Part shown: positions 1 to 12,099 of the stretch, piece by piece
How the letters are laid out: each line of letters begins with the position of its first letter
Numbering within the stretch: the first letter of the stretch is position 1
The notes under the pieces: model-generated
Databases searched by the model: none
What the model saw: the letters and a program-made list of their open reading frames with translations, nothing else
What the model was told of the DNA's origin: nothing
NCBI GenBank assembly: GCA_014871385.1
Contig: CM026423.1
Span: 16,915,690 to 16,979,689 of the forward strand
Source of the DNA: Ceratodon purpureus
Lineage: Eukaryota; Streptophyta; Bryopsida; Pseudoditrichales; Ditrichaceae
Reading direction: 5' to 3'
DNA length: 64,000 nt
Translations under genes and position numbers: made by a program

Positions 1-33
1 GCTAATAAAGAAGCTACCTCTAAACACCAGTAC

Positions 34-120
34 CAAGATGCACAAAAGAGATAATACAGAAGCAAGATGCACAAACGACATAATACATAAGCAAGATGCA
101 CAAAAGACATAATACAGAAG
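34..120. repeat. 29-bp tandem repeat, three copies
   Basis: Three consecutive units begin at 34, 63 and 92, each starting CAAGATGCACAAA, with one to three differences between units. A four-base stub of a fourth unit follows at 121. The repeat is non-coding as far as I can see. Confidence 0.85.
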
Positions 121-485
121 CAAGTGCTTTCGGGGGAAACGAAATACGCTCAGGTGACGGCAACTAATCAAACACTAAGTTCTACACTCCAATGTCTAAG
201 GAATAACTCGATGGTTCCTGAAACATACATAATATACACAACGAAAACCAAACACGATGTGTCCGAGCTGTCAATGAAACGAAATTAAAAGTAGACAAAT
301 CAGGTAGAAGATCGCACCAGGTAGCAACTTCGCAAGCTGAACGTGAGTGCGTTCTGATAAGATTGTCGAGAGAGATGCACAGGCTAATTTTGTAGTAATG
401 AAAGCGCAATCAACACCGTTTTTGTAGACCTGCACGAAGTCGGAATCACCGAACTGGTTAGAAACAATGTGCATGTGAGCTTCTT

Positions 486-509
486 ATGTACACCATCGAT
501 GGTGTACAT
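486..509. repeat. Perfect 24-bp palindrome
   Basis: The two 12-base halves (ATGTACACCATC and its complement) join with no spacer. It could be a protein-binding dyad or a short cruciform. Nothing nearby fixes a role. Confidence 0.7.
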
Positions 510-790
510 GGAAACAACCTAGTTCACAGATAGATAGAGGAAACCTTACCGAAATGGAGTAGACCTAATGTAACACCAAGGACCTGCTGTATTGCTCCAG
601 ACTTCGACTTCAGATGAATGCTCGAAGCTGGAGCCTGGACCCGACAAGTTTCGGAGAGCTTGGGCGACCTTCAATTGAATTGGAACATGATCCTTGCGCA
701 ACTCCAGATGATATACCTGCAACAGCGATGGCGCGGAGGGATCCGAGAGGAGGATGCAAATGGCGACAGGAGGGAGGGTTCGCAGACAGC

Positions 791-868
791 CTCGGTAGCC
801 TCGGTAGCCTCGGTAGCTTGGAACCTCGGTAGCTTGGAACCTCGGTAGCTATGGATAGCCTCGGCAGC
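791..868. repeat. Short minisatellite
   Basis: Three nine-base units (CTCGGTAGC) run from 791. The pattern then changes to a 16-base unit carrying TTGGAAC, repeated at 809 and 825, and decays toward 868. It gives Ser-Leu-Gly repeats in one frame, but I do not think it is translated. Confidence 0.7.
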
Positions 869-3392
869 TCCGAACTTCTGATAATTTTAATTTCATTTTA
901 CAGTTTGTTTGGAAATACATAGAACTCAATCAGGATTCAGGAGGGTGCACTTCTGTTGAAAGGTTGTGTGCGTTCTTTGTTATCGATCTGTTTTGTGAGA
1001 ACTCAATATAAACGACCTTCTGTACAGAACTTGATAATTGAAGGCCACTCATTCAAGCAACCTTGAGAAATCAGGAAGATGAACTCTTGCAAAGACAAGC
1101 ATGTCATGGCTTATCCTGGCGGATAGGTAGAGTCTTTCAAGGCCCGCAAGGAGTTGAAGTATCGCCAGAAGGAGTTTTCAAGACACTTGGAATGTGATGG
1201 TATGGAGATTAGTTCCCACGGGCGAGTCGAACTTCATCTTAATCCGCCCCAATTTGGTGTGGAAATCAATGAGTCGTCTTGTAGGGCATGTGCATTATAT
1301 ACCTCGCAACGCCGTCCACTTGCACGGGTGTTGAGAGCAAGGGTATCGCTTTGCTGCACCATTGTTTGCCCTCACAGTGCACGATATCGCGCTGAGACTC
1401 GGGCTACGCTCGCTCGTAGTATCGTTGGTTCCGTTAACATATTGAAAGGCCCTGGAGGCACGTCCTCTACCTGATGCAAGCAATCTTGTGCTACTGTTAG
1501 AATTCTAGTTTCATGTTGCGTTGCGTGGTATTATTTTTTTGTTGAGCATTGTGGATGTTTCGTACTGTTTATGCCGTCCTGGAATTGTGGATATTCTTGA
1601 ATTGGTTTTTCGTGAATAGCTGTAACTTGGTGCATCAGGAGCATCAAGTGTTATGGTGTGAATTAACCTGTGATCGAATCTCAATTCGGACCCGTTTTCA
1701 TGTGTGGTGCATGTGCATGTTGGTATCGATCCATCGAGAGTTCCTGCAGTATGGAGCGTGTACTTATGTTTGCCAGGCTAAGCGTCTGCGTGCTTCTGCC
1801 TTTGCCCATTTGGCATGGCGCCCACGGTGCTCGGATGCTGAGCGCTCGCGTCCAGATGGAGCTTCCGTCGTGCAAGGATGTTCCCAGTGGAATTCCCAAC
1901 TGGGACTGCTATGACCCTAGCTCCCCTGACGCCCCTAGGGGTACCACCTTGCGACTTCAAGCATTAGAACTCGGGCATCGACTGCTCCACAGATTTTCAG
2001 AAGCCTAGGCCTTCTCCAAAAGCGAAGGTGGTGATGGAATCCTTATCCTAGTTGTCTTGCTTTAGACTTCAGCTTCTGTTGATCGTTTTCAATACATGAC
2101 TCTTTAGGCGGTGTTTATTGTAAATTTTGTATCAATCGGAAGTTTCTGTTGTCGAGCAGATTTGCTTGATTAATAAAGAGTATCTACATACTCATCTTTA
2201 ATATCATCTGGCAGGTACTTTGGTCAACTTGCGTGTCTCGATGAATTCCTCATTCGATGATGCAAATTAGCGCAGTCCACATATGTGGCATTGTGTGCTG
2301 TCCAGTGAGATGTGTGGCTCGATAATGCGGTGGTTGGATGATTCTATATACTTTGCACACTGGGCTTCGAGTGATTGATCAGTTAAGTAACTGTTTGCAT
2401 AATTAAATCCAAGTACCGAATGTGTCGATCGTGTCGTCGAAAATAAAAAATGTGGTGCGGTGGTATTGGTTAGCTCTTTGTTCATGCCATTTTCCTATTA
2501 CATCTCCTTCGCATCCCCGTTCGTCTTCTCGGCTTTACTATCTGAGCAAGACATTTTAGAGTGTTGCCAACGTCCCTCATTGCTGGCTGGTCCTCGCTGG
2601 TGCCCAGCAGAACATTCTTTTTACTGTAAGTAAAGTGCATCTCATCCGTGGCAGCGGAATTCTCTGGGTCCACCAGTGATGGGTGGACAGATTCTCGCAT
2701 TTTATCTATACTGAGCTTTCGAAACGACTTCGGAATACAGTGTGAACACTCCAAGCTTTGTTTGTATCAGTTGGGCTTCCGTTGCTTATGAATGTGCTCA
2801 AGACAGTAATAGTTTCACTATTCCTTGACTGAGTTGGACGCGAAAGAACAATTCAATAGTAGATCATCTTGCCATCGTTGACGCCATTGCACTTTCTTTC
2901 AAGAACAGATAGAATGATATATCCGTACAAACCAGTATTCCTGGCAATTTCTTGTAATAAGAATGCTTAGTGACAAAGCATGTATCAATGAAAAAACATC
3001 CTAAATGTGAGTAAGATGAAACGATCTCTGCTTCCCAAATGCAGATTGACTAAAAAAGATGAAGATAGCCAATTAAAACCAGTTGCGTGTCAAGAGCTCT
3101 TGCACAAGGTGCCCAGCTTGAATGCCGTAGTGATAACCCCATGAACTCAATACTGGTACTAAACCGTAGAGTCATAAATCTTGAACGTAGGACACTGTAC
3201 ATTATGAATTGCAGAAAGGGAACACGAAGGGAAGCTTTCTAAAAAGTAAAGAGTGAAATTGGAATCGATGCATACCTGATCTATCAAATTTGCAACAGGT
3301 TTTACATCCACATCTAATACTCAACACTTGACTGTAACATTATTGGACGATCCCTAATCTAGCGAATCATTGTCTGCTTCTTGTTCTTACAT

Positions 3393-4150
3393 TTAGAACT
3401 TCTCTGAAAATGGGCGAAGGTCCAGCTCCTGTGTCCACGCACTTCTATGTTGCTTATGCACCTGCCAATAAGCCTCAGCTATAGCATCTGGGTTCATTGT
3501 TGTATCCTCCTGTGTGTCTTGGTTCCTGCCACTCATTGTCCAAGTAATTTAAAAGTTGATACGCCTTTAAAACAAAACGACAATCAATGGATCAGCTCAA
3601 GGTTTAGAAAGGGACTGAGACACCAACCAGAGTCCTTGCAAGATTGAAATACATTTTATGTTATAGTAGTTTCTCTTAACCTTGACTTTGACAGCCAATT
3701 ATGAGCTTGTAGTTGAAGTTGCTTATGACTCACATTCACTTGGGTGAGATAACTCCTTGCTCCATGGCGAAAACAGCAGAATAGAAAAGCAGATTAACGT
3801 TCACTCAACATTTTATCTCTGCAAGGGAAAACTCGATCACGCACCTGCCAATTCGGCCATCAACAATTATATGGGCAGCATGAATGCCTTGGGGTTGATA
3901 CTCCCTAGCCAAAGACTGTGCTAGCGCTCTCAATGCAAATTTCCCGCATGCTGTGCGCACAGACACCATTAGTGAAATACGCACACCACAACACATAAGC
4001 AAATCGTATCAAGAGAAAACTTAGAAAGGTGAGATATAACAGACGTAGTACAACTAAGTACCTCTGAATACAGAAATAGCAAGAGTATCTAGTTAGATGA
4101 TGCACCTATTTCAGAGAAGCCTGCGCCCCCTCGAATAGAAGCCGTTGCTC
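3393..4150 (-). CDS. Short-chain dehydrogenase/reductase, 3' exons only
   Basis: Three minus-strand exons join in phase: 4150-4106, 3950-3845 and 3525-3393, ending in TAA. They give TGATASIRGGAGF, then CGKFALRALAQSLARE, then GIHAAHIIVDGRIG, then NPDAIAEAYWQVHKQHRSAW and a C-terminus LRPFSEKF. This is the C-terminal half of a classical SDR, an NAD(P)-dependent oxidoreductase. The segment after the TGATAS strand resembles bacterial and plant SDRs annotated as GATAS-RGG types. The catalytic Tyr-x3-Lys appears replaced by Cys-Gly-Lys in this subgroup; only the Lys is visible. No exon for the N-terminal nucleotide-binding glycine motif was found upstream in 4150-5780. That DNA is AT-rich, so the gene may be truncated or have a very long intron. 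The first base of the upper exon is uncertain, because TTTACAG there could be coding (Phe-Thr-Gly) or a splice acceptor. Confidence 0.7.
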
Positions 4151-5781
4151 CTGTAAAGAGGACATACCATTGCCAGAACTATTTCAACCATGCAAAATGT
4201 TATAGTTCTTCATGAATTTTTGTGATAGTGAACTGTTTCGAATGGTAGTTGAACATTGATTAGCGAAGACACTAAATTTAAATTAAATATTGAGGTCCAT
4301 GAAGAAGTAATAAGGTCCTTTTTGAGTAACTTTGGAAGTAACTTTCTTATTCCAGATTCTGGACCTTGATACTTCTGAGTTGCGTTGGAGATAACAAGAG
4401 CTTGTACCTGAATTATTATTGTATAATAAAAAAAATAATGACGGCTAACTTACTCAGTATTGTATCAATGGCACTATTAACCCCTAACGCCTAAACAACC
4501 AGATACTAGTCAATGATCTCATTCTTTCAAGTTTCATAACTGTCATCCAAATGACAAATTTTCATCCTATTTTTTCATGTTGTAAATTTGTGAGAAATCT
4601 ATCTAAACTCATTAATGGATTCTCAAAATAATAATATCATGAATTTTGGTGCCTCCTTAAAGTTCAAAATATCAATATTGTATTTGTATTCAAAAAAACT
4701 TTAATACAGATAGCTGAAATACAATTTTGACTATTGGGATGATCTTTTTTACATTTGAGGAAAACTAATGAAATATAACTTGAAAATTTTTATTTTCCAG
4801 TACAGTTTAAAATTTCAAAAAATACCTAAAATTGAATGATTTATAGCTGGTATAAGATGAAGGGGTATAACCGTGGCTAATACTTGATTTTCCACGGTTT
4901 TAGGTTTTTTCATCATAATTTTGCATTAAAATATAATTTTTCAGCACGGTAAGTAGTATAAGGTTCTTGGTTGTTATATACATCTATAGTAAATATTTTG
5001 TAATTTTTAATATAACTTATAGGAGTATTTGATATGAATTTTTTTTTATTGTTTTGATATGTAAATTTATATTAATTACATAATGAAACCATCAATTTTG
5101 ATTAAAAATTTGCTTGTAGATAACATGTGTATTTAGGTAAGAAAAAATTTAAAATCAAATTTAAAATTATTAATAGTTGCAAAATAGAGCATCCAAAGTC
5201 AAGTCTATTTCCGTGGTAGGCATTTGGGGTTAAAGCGAGGTTAAAGCGTTTTACAAACAGCATTGAGCTAGACAGAAGTGGCAACTCTAATCATCATATT
5301 TCACTTGATGTAACCAGAATACAATAGGCTCTATTTAGAAGCTTAGTGACGACTAATTTGAAGATTGGAATATAATCTAATTTAAAGATTGGATTCTAAT
5401 TTTCTCTAATCCTGTAAAAAGAATCCAAAAGCGTCCAGTACCTGTAAGTGAGAAGCATAAACAAAGCATTCAAAACATACTCTACTAAATTGCTACATTC
5501 CACATTCAACACCGCCTGCCATTAACGTTACAAGATGATAGTAGAAAACCAACCTGCCCATCCTCATCCACTCACAACACCAGATTAAATACATTTCCTT
5601 TAATTCAATCACATCAGCAATAAACAAGTCGCCTTTCACTCCATCGTTGATTGATACATACAATAACACCAGTTTAGCATTTTTAATTTGAACTCTTTAA
5701 ATTAAATGACAGTTAAATCTCGTCGCCATCTTCATCGTCTCTAACATCATCACCGAATGCTCACCCAATCTAACTGCTTCC
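4151..5781. other. AT-rich intergenic DNA
   Basis: AT-rich sequence with many short A and T runs. I find no exon of the SDR gene and no conserved ORF. The last 150 bases are the 3' flank of the minus-strand Rieske gene. Confidence 0.5.
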
Positions 5782-7451
5782 TCAACCGATCAACAGCTTG
5801 GTCTCCTCTGTGAACTTGTACTCTGGCACTTCCAGGTTGTATGGAGCTGGACCCTTCCGGATGCGCCCCGAGATGTCGTAGTGGGAACCGTGGCATGGGC
5901 AGAACCAGCCTCCGTAGTCCCCTGCGTTCGGCAGCGGCACGCATCCCAAGTGGGTGCACACTCCCACCACCACCAGCCACTCCGGGTTCTGCACCCTCAC
6001 GGAGTCCTCTTCAGGGTCCCGCAGCTCTTTCATCGGCGTCGAGTTCGCTAGCTGGATGTCATGCTCCGTCCTGTGCCGCACGAACACCGGCTTGCCACGC
6101 CACTTCACCGTCACTGTGGAGCCGGGCTCGATGCTAGCGATGTCGACCTCCAGGGAGGCCATAGCCAGCACGTCTCGACTGGCAGACATCGACAGAATGA
6201 CCTTCAGGGCCAGGATTCGGAGAGCTGATGCGTAGATGAATCGCCCACCTGTGAGGACCAGGTAAGTAAAGGCCTTCTTGGTGGGATCTCCTGGAGTAAT
6301 CCGGTCATGCGTGTGAAAGTCGTACGTGATCTCATTGGAAATGTTCTTCAATGCTTGTGTTGTGGCTGGCACTGCGGCTGTGCCAGAAGCGGTCCCAGCC
6401 AACGCATCTGAGGCGAATCCTGCGATGTGGCAACCAATGACATGTTAAGTTAGAAGAGATATCAAACCTTCCGTCTATAAAGAATGCGTTTCCAGAACTT
6501 CAATACGTTCGCAAGAAACATGAATTGGATCTAAGCTAGGTGTCTGGAAATATCCCTGTCCCCGAACCAGCAAACAGCGAAGTAGTGATGAAACCCCCTA
6601 CAAGATCACTCATGATGCGACTGGGCACAAGAATTACGAATTAAAGCGAAACCTCAAAACGAGAAGATTCTAACGTAAAGAGAATTATGTGTCCTTGTAA
6701 TCATGAATAAACTTTCCCAGTATAATCCCGTTAACAAATTACGATAGGGATTGTCGATCACAATCTCCCAACTCTTCCCGTATTCCAATTAAATATTTGA
6801 GCCACTCTGAAAAATTGTCGTTCTCCATGTGTATATTTGCAAGCTAAGAAGAAACGAAGAAGAGCCAATCTCATTCAAATACGACCGAAATTGTACTACA
6901 ACTAGATCATAAGCATAGTGGTCAGGAACAATCTACAGGAAGAAAATATACAAAACCTACTAGTTTATGCCCTTAACCTCCCTAGCTCCTCCCACGGACT
7001 CCTCTATGTCACTCACCACTTACTTCACAATACGCTTAGGTTTCAGAAACTAAAAAACAGAACAAATCCAAAACCCCATGCTCCAACACGCAGGATGCAA
7101 CCGTGCCCTAAATTGACCATCAAGATCGAAATTCAAGTTGTGAACCTGAGACCAAACCCTCGCAAGGACTACATTCTCGATAAAAATCCAAATCAACAGC
7201 CAACCGAACACAACATCGCCGCCCCCTCAAGCCACAGGAAAAGCGAAACAAGTCCAGCCCCAAGACCTACCGCGCGAGAAGTTCCACGATCGAGTGAGCG
7301 GGGTGGCGCCAGGAAGCGCGGCACCGGCGTCAGTGACGCGATCTTCCTTGGCGGAGATGGTGGCGTCGAAGAGCGCGCCCGAGGAGGAGTGCGCAGGCGC
7401 TGCGAGGCGAGCGAGTGCCGGCAGCCTCCGCCCCAACCCCCGCGCCAACAT
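5782..7451 (-). CDS. UCR1: Rieske iron-sulfur subunit of complex III, copy 1
   Basis: Two exons, 7451-7271 and 6419-5782, separated by an 851-base GT-AG intron, give a 272-residue protein. The Rieske subunit carries electrons from ubiquinol to cytochrome c1 in the mitochondrial inner membrane. Exon 1 encodes an Arg-rich mitochondrial presequence ([16 protein letters not shown]). Exon 2 holds one membrane helix followed by the Rieske fold, with both cluster motifs intact: CTHLGC and CPCHGSHYD. The C-terminus is EETKLLIG. The length fits plant Rieske proteins. Copy 2 lies 4.6 kb away in opposite orientation, so the pair is head-to-head. The two exon 2 sequences differ at only 7 of 638 bases by my count, while exon 1 and the intron differ much more. 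A GAA microsatellite and a 28-bp minisatellite lie just upstream. Start chosen at the ATG that opens the presequence shared with copy 2. Confidence 0.95.
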
Positions 7452-7498
7452 GGTGCCTGCCTGGTCACCACAAAAAGCAAATCCACAAACAAGACAAC

Positions 7499-7530
7499 GA
7501 CAACGACGACGAAGAAGAAGAAGAAGAAGC
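7499..7530. repeat. CGA/GAA microsatellite
   Basis: A run of ACGACG units passes into six GAA-type units, about 50-80 bases upstream of the Rieske copy 1 start codon. It probably lies in the 5' untranslated region. Confidence 0.7.
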
Positions 7531-7738
7531 TGGTCGAAGCAGCCGTGCGAAGCGAGGTGATTGAGGTGATGCCGGCAGCCACGCTTCCCCCGAAGCGCAA
7601 CACTGTCCAGTCCGTGCTCCGAGTTGGTGTCTAGGGCGGTGCCTCTCTTCCACTTCGTCTCTCTCGCGTCGCCACCACACCCTCTTCTCCATCCGCATCA
7701 ATTTCCTAAGCAGCATTCCTTGTTGAGCCTCCGCTGCT

Positions 7739-7850
7739 GATACCCTCCGATATCCTCATCAATGTTTATACCCTCCGATATCTTCTTCACTGTTGATACC
7801 CTCCGGTATCTCCTTTTATGTTGGTATCCTCCTATATCGTCTTCTATGAC
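7739..7850. repeat. 28-bp minisatellite upstream of Rieske copy 1
   Basis: Four units of exactly 28 bases (7739, 7767, 7795, 7823) share the core ATACCCTCCGATATC and become more divergent away from the gene. They lie about 290-400 bases upstream of the start codon. Nothing similar is seen ahead of copy 2. Confidence 0.8.
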
Positions 7851-9489
7851 GGCATCCTGTTCTTTCTGTGATATGAGTGACATCGTAGTACCCAAAATAA
7901 TATTTAAAATAGAACAAGTAAAAATAGACAGTTGTGAAGACAAAAAATTAATCAATTAACTAATTAATTTTTTCTTTGTAATATTTGTTATTTCTAAGTC
8001 ATTTGAGATCATTTTTAGTGATTTTTTATTATAAAAGAAAATTGATAAACAAATTTTTGAAAGGTGAATCTCATTTTTTCAAAAGAAACACATATTTGTG
8101 TGCTAGGTGGCAATGGTGTTATGGTAAGAGTAGCATGGAAATACCAGAAACTCTGAAAATAAAGTTTGGATATTAGAAATAAAAGTGTATTTTAGAGTTT
8201 AATTTTTCTACATTAATAAAATAAGACACAGTGAAATGAAAAGTGGTTTCATATTTTTATTCAATATTAGTAATTTTTGTAATTTTTTAGCATCGAAAAT
8301 ATTTGAAGCCCTCTTATTGTTACATGAGCTTATCACAATTTAATTCTAAGGCAATTCGGAGGCAATACATGCACTAATTGACCATTCCATCTAAAATAGA
8401 GGAAAAACAAGAAGCCTATTGGTCAACACTAATCTTCTAAAAACTATTTATCGTCACACTCTTAATTTTTTCAACGGTAGTCTAGAAAACAACTAGAGTG
8501 TCATTTACAATTTATTGTATATTTATGCTAAGAGGAATATACGGAAGATGGTGGCTGAAGAGTTCATTCATTGTGATCTCCTTCTAATGAGTTCTTGAAC
8601 TTGTAAGAGGGTTTTTTTTTTCTCTTTTTTTTCCTTTTTCTCCAACAAAGACAATAGTTGCGTAGTATATAATTATGGCATTATATAGTGCTAAATCACA
8701 TGTGGAGTTTGGTTTTGGCTTGATGCAAATCAACAAAGTCACACTTAGGCCCATTTTATACTCAGTCTGAGGTTGGCCGAGGGTGGGCCAGATTGGTCGT
8801 TTTTAGCCTCCAATCCGGCCCCAAGTTTAGGTCAAATAAAACCTTGTCCCAATTGCATCAATTCGGCCCAAATAGTTTAGCACCAACACAGTGCCATCTA
8901 GGATCTCACATAAGATAAACTGAAGTTCCAGTCCAGCCCTAGTATAAAGCCCTTGGACCCGATTTGAAAGAATCCAGTCATCCTATTTGTTGAAATTTGA
9001 AGAGCATGGGCCAGCCCTTAATCAAGCCTAAAGTATAAACTGGCCCTAAGTACATGTGAGCAACGCAGAATGTCTTTCATGCACCTAATAACATACATTT
9101 CCAGTCCAGGAGGGGAGTCACCAAATGATGATTTGTGCAACTTAGGAGAGGCCATACAACCCAAGCAATCCCCTGATGATGTGAGTGCGAAAGTAGAAGA
9201 AGCACTAGGGTAAGAAAACATACAACGGCAGAGAAAGGTTGACGATGGACAAAACTGGAGCGGGATTGACACAAACTCTGCAATGGTGAGAATTAGCACT
9301 AGTTTTGATTTTAGTTTTACAGCTTCAAACGGACACAGAAATGTATAACGATGAAATGACCTAAGCTCTACAACGAAAAAAAATAAAACTTGGATAGAGA
9401 ACAAGCAGTCGCTCAGAATGTTGTCAAAATAGAGACCTATGTCAAATGGAAAGTGTTAACTTATTTCTGTGTCTCCTTATGTGGAAGGA
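7851..9489. other. AT-rich intergenic DNA
   Basis: No gene recognised. 7900-8700 is very AT-rich. Around 8745-9050 the words GGCCC and AGCCC recur many times on both strands, which suggests a decayed repeat, but no ends could be found. A minus-strand ORF near 9018-9404 has no recognisable domain. Confidence 0.4.
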
Positions 9490-10821
9490 AATCCTGAAAT
9501 CCAAGCTCTGGTCATCCTCCTCCGAAGTCCACTCATCGATTTTCACTGAAGTGATCGAAGCACATTGCACCAGCGCTTCCGGAATTGGACGTCTGCATGT
9601 CCTGGAAGATGGGAAGTAATCTTCTTCCGATCTCGAGGACATATACAGAAACAGCACACTTCAATCAAGTGTCCTCCTAGGCAAACCAACGGCCTTGTTA
9701 ATGATAGTCTGGATGCAAGACCTTTGTCAACCCAGACATGCATTGGGAACCCAACTGGCCTTCTATGCAGGCTGCAACAGACTGTGAATCTTTTTTCTCC
9801 AAAACTCTCCATTGCTGCCTGGAGCTGCTCATCCTCTTCGCGAGTCCAGTTACTACGCAAAAATTGATGCATTCAGACTCCACTAAAACCGAATGGCACA
9901 CTGCGCTGGAGTTCTCTATATGCCCAGCTCCTCAGCAATCGCGGCCTACTCTACCATATCGCGTGAATGGACAATGGGAAGCAGTTTTCCAGCTTTGGTC
10001 CAAGGTTTAGAGTTCAAACAAGGATCCTCGTTGTATTCCCACTGCAGATTGCACTCCCAAGCTGACCGCCCACTGACGTACCTTCTTGCAACCTCATTCC
10101 AATCAATAGATGACGAGCCCTTCCTCAACTCTTCTTCACTCTCTCCTATGCTTCTCATCTGCTTATTAGAATCCTGACCTGCCTCATCAGAGTCCCAGCT
10201 TTCCATCATCGCACGACGCAAATCTCCTGCAACTGTTGCCGGACTCCCTTGGCCAGGGCCTGAGTTTCCTTCTTCGTCCATTTCTTCACATTTCTTCACG
10301 CTGGAAGTTGGCTCTGCAACTGTCTATATACTTCAACATCTGAATTTTCTGGAGGCACCTTAACCTTGAACTCCCCTCCTTTCTTCTTAGATATAGATTT
10401 CGTGTCAATAAGCTCCACAGCCAAATTCGCTATCTCTGTAAAACAATAGAATTTGCGAGTACAAGCTTTCTCATACTTAACTAAAGATACCGCACGTCTT
10501 TGCATCTCCCTGCTCGCATGCAACTTCAACTCCACTTGGCGAAGAACTTCCCTTCGCTACTGCTAGCCCATTTTCAACAACGCTTCTGTAACTGCATGCA
10601 CACCTTCTGGAACCTTAGTCCCATTATTTGAAGAAAAATTAGGGTCGTGGACAACCAGCGGTAACCGACTTTCGTCAAACTCGCCTCAGCGCCGGCATCA
10701 TCAGGCAGCCTTGCTTCAGTGCCTCAATATGCTGCAGGAACTCCTCATCAAACACATCCGCAACGTCGTCATCATCATCATCCGGTACCCGCAACCCTCC
10801 GCCTCCCACCATCGCCACCAT
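9490..10821 (-). pseudogene. SNAPC4/MYB4R-like relic, intronless and decayed
   Basis: Pieces in all three minus-strand frames line up in the order of one protein with no intron between them. First comes an acidic N-terminus (VPDDDDDDVADVFDEEFLQH, then IEALKQGCLM). A basic helical stretch follows (RRAVSLVKYEKACTRKF). Then come MYB/SANT repeats: DWNEVARRYVSGRSAWEC, an EDP motif, RTPAQCAIRF, NWTREEDEQLQAAMESFGEK, SVAACIEGQLGSQC, HLPGHADVQFRKRWCNVL and VKIDEWTSEEDDQ. The pattern GRS..EC, EDP, RTP.QC is typical of the large SNAPc subunit (SNAPC4, plant MYB4R1), which helps transcribe snRNA genes. Several frame changes are present and Trp codons have become TAG, so it is not functional. The lack of introns suggests a retrocopy, but no poly(A) tract is visible at the 3' end. 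Confidence 0.75.
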
Positions 10822-10860
10822 CGCACTCAGCACTATCTCCGTCCTCAACCCAACTGCTAA

Positions 10861-11052
10861 TCAGTGGGTGGCTTTCATGGGCGGCGAGCGGAGGAAAAAC
10901 TCCATGACAAACCCTAGCGAGCAGAGCCCGACGCCAACGAAGAAGAGGGGCTGGTTGGAAGGCAGGAGCACCGATCCCAGCAGAAACACCCAGCCTACAA
11001 CGATGGCCAACACTGCCCCGACGCCCCACGCGCCTCCATAGCGGCCCACCAT
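10861..11052 (-). CDS. Small two-helix membrane protein, hypothetical
   Basis: A 63-residue ORF from the ATG at 11052 opens with MVGRYGGAWGVGAVLAIVVG. It holds two hydrophobic helices with a short loop (LLPSNQPLFF) between them, then EFFLRSPPMKATH at the end. Codon use is GC-rich, like the Rieske exons and unlike the flanks. I do not recognise the family. It ends 40 bases upstream of the MYB-like relic on the same strand. It could instead be an exon of a longer gene or the 5' region of an unseen transcript. Confidence 0.4.
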   Translation of the reverse strand: MVGRYGGAWGVGAVLAIVVGWVFLLGSVLLPSNQPLFFVGVGLCSLGFVMEFFLRSPPMKATH

Positions 11053-12099
11053 CTCCACAACACGATCTACGATCGATCGCTCGCACAGCAAGACGGTTGC
11101 AACTCGAGAGAAAAAAAAATGCTACACAGAGTAAACCCAAAACCCTACAACACAAAAGCACAGACGTCAAACACTTCTTCCATTGCCAAAAACCATCAAG
11201 CAGAAATCTGCAACTGCTGATGATTCAAGCACCTGTATCCCCTGCTTTGAAGCCGGGATAATAACCTACATAAGTTCCCACTCTTAAACCTACTTCACCT
11301 TCCTTTCTACTACATTCCCATCAATAAAATAGCATTGCATGCATCCCACCCAAATGTCCTCCCACCTCCAGTTCCCAACACCGAGAAAACACAACTGCAC
11401 AAAGCAAGATGACAGAGAACCATAACGGATTCTGCATTAACTACACCAGTCAAATTAGAGAAGGAAAAATGTCCAGCTTCCCAGGTAATCCAAGTGTCAA
11501 AGAAACAAAACTGCGAACAAGACATTCAAACCATCAAAAACACATCCCATACCCGAAAGAAGCAAACACGGGAAAACACAACCCGTGTGATTACCTTGAA
11601 ACCAGTTCTCCAGATTCAGATCTCTCAGAAGAAAACTGACATACCATACACAAACTACACACACCCAACGAAAGGCTATGATCTGAAATCGTCCTGAACA
11701 TGAAGTGTGACCCAAATCCCAAAAGCTCTGAGAATGTGGTGGAATGCGAAGCCCTGCATTACTGTTGCAGTAAGCAAACTGAGCAAGCCTGGATACCAAA
11801 CCTCCAGAGAACAAACATCACCTTGTACAGGCCCCGGTACCCGGCGGTGGACATGCTACCATGCCACTAAGGTCCAGGATCCCGAAAGAGAAGCGGACTT
11901 TGAGGTTGATTGTGGCGAGCGTTGCGGTGCGCGAGTGTTGGGGTGGCCCTAGAGTCCCTGGGCAGGGCACCGGGCTTGGCCTTCATTCGCCTCCGCTGCT
12001 GCGCACTGTGCAGCATCAGTTTCTTCCTCAGGCTGCTTGCTTTCACCACCTTCGTCTTCCGCTTCGTGCATCCCTTTTAGTGGTGTAGAGTCAGGCACC
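11053..12099. promoter_or_regulatory. Intergenic region ahead of Rieske copy 2
   Basis: No gene recognised. The stretch must hold the promoter and 5' untranslated region of Rieske copy 2 on the plus strand, and possibly of the small membrane ORF on the minus strand. The last bases before the start codon (CAGGCACC) match those ahead of copy 1. Confidence 0.4.

Larger units (their letters stand above)
1..3392. other. Region without a recognisable gene
   Basis: I see no gene I can defend here. On the minus strand, two stretches look weakly exon-like: about 551-625 ends at a GTAAGG donor, and about 375-478 follows an AAG acceptor-like site. No family is recognised and the frames do not form a convincing model. 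Plus-strand ORFs near 1150-2000 match nothing I know. The segment 2000-2190 resembles a plant 3' untranslated region, with an AATAAAG signal near 2172. A short minisatellite lies at 791-868. Confidence 0.4.

Noticed and set aside
2482-2754. 90-codon minus-strand open frame
   Set aside because: No domain, no splice context and no similarity I can recognise.
5841-6235. Open frames antisense to Rieske exon 2, mirrored at 13318-13712
   Set aside because: GC-rich shadows of the Rieske coding strand, present in both copies for that reason only.
6918-7634. 238-codon plus-strand open frame
   Set aside because: It is antisense to the Rieske copy 1 intron and exon 1 and to the GAA microsatellite; no domain.
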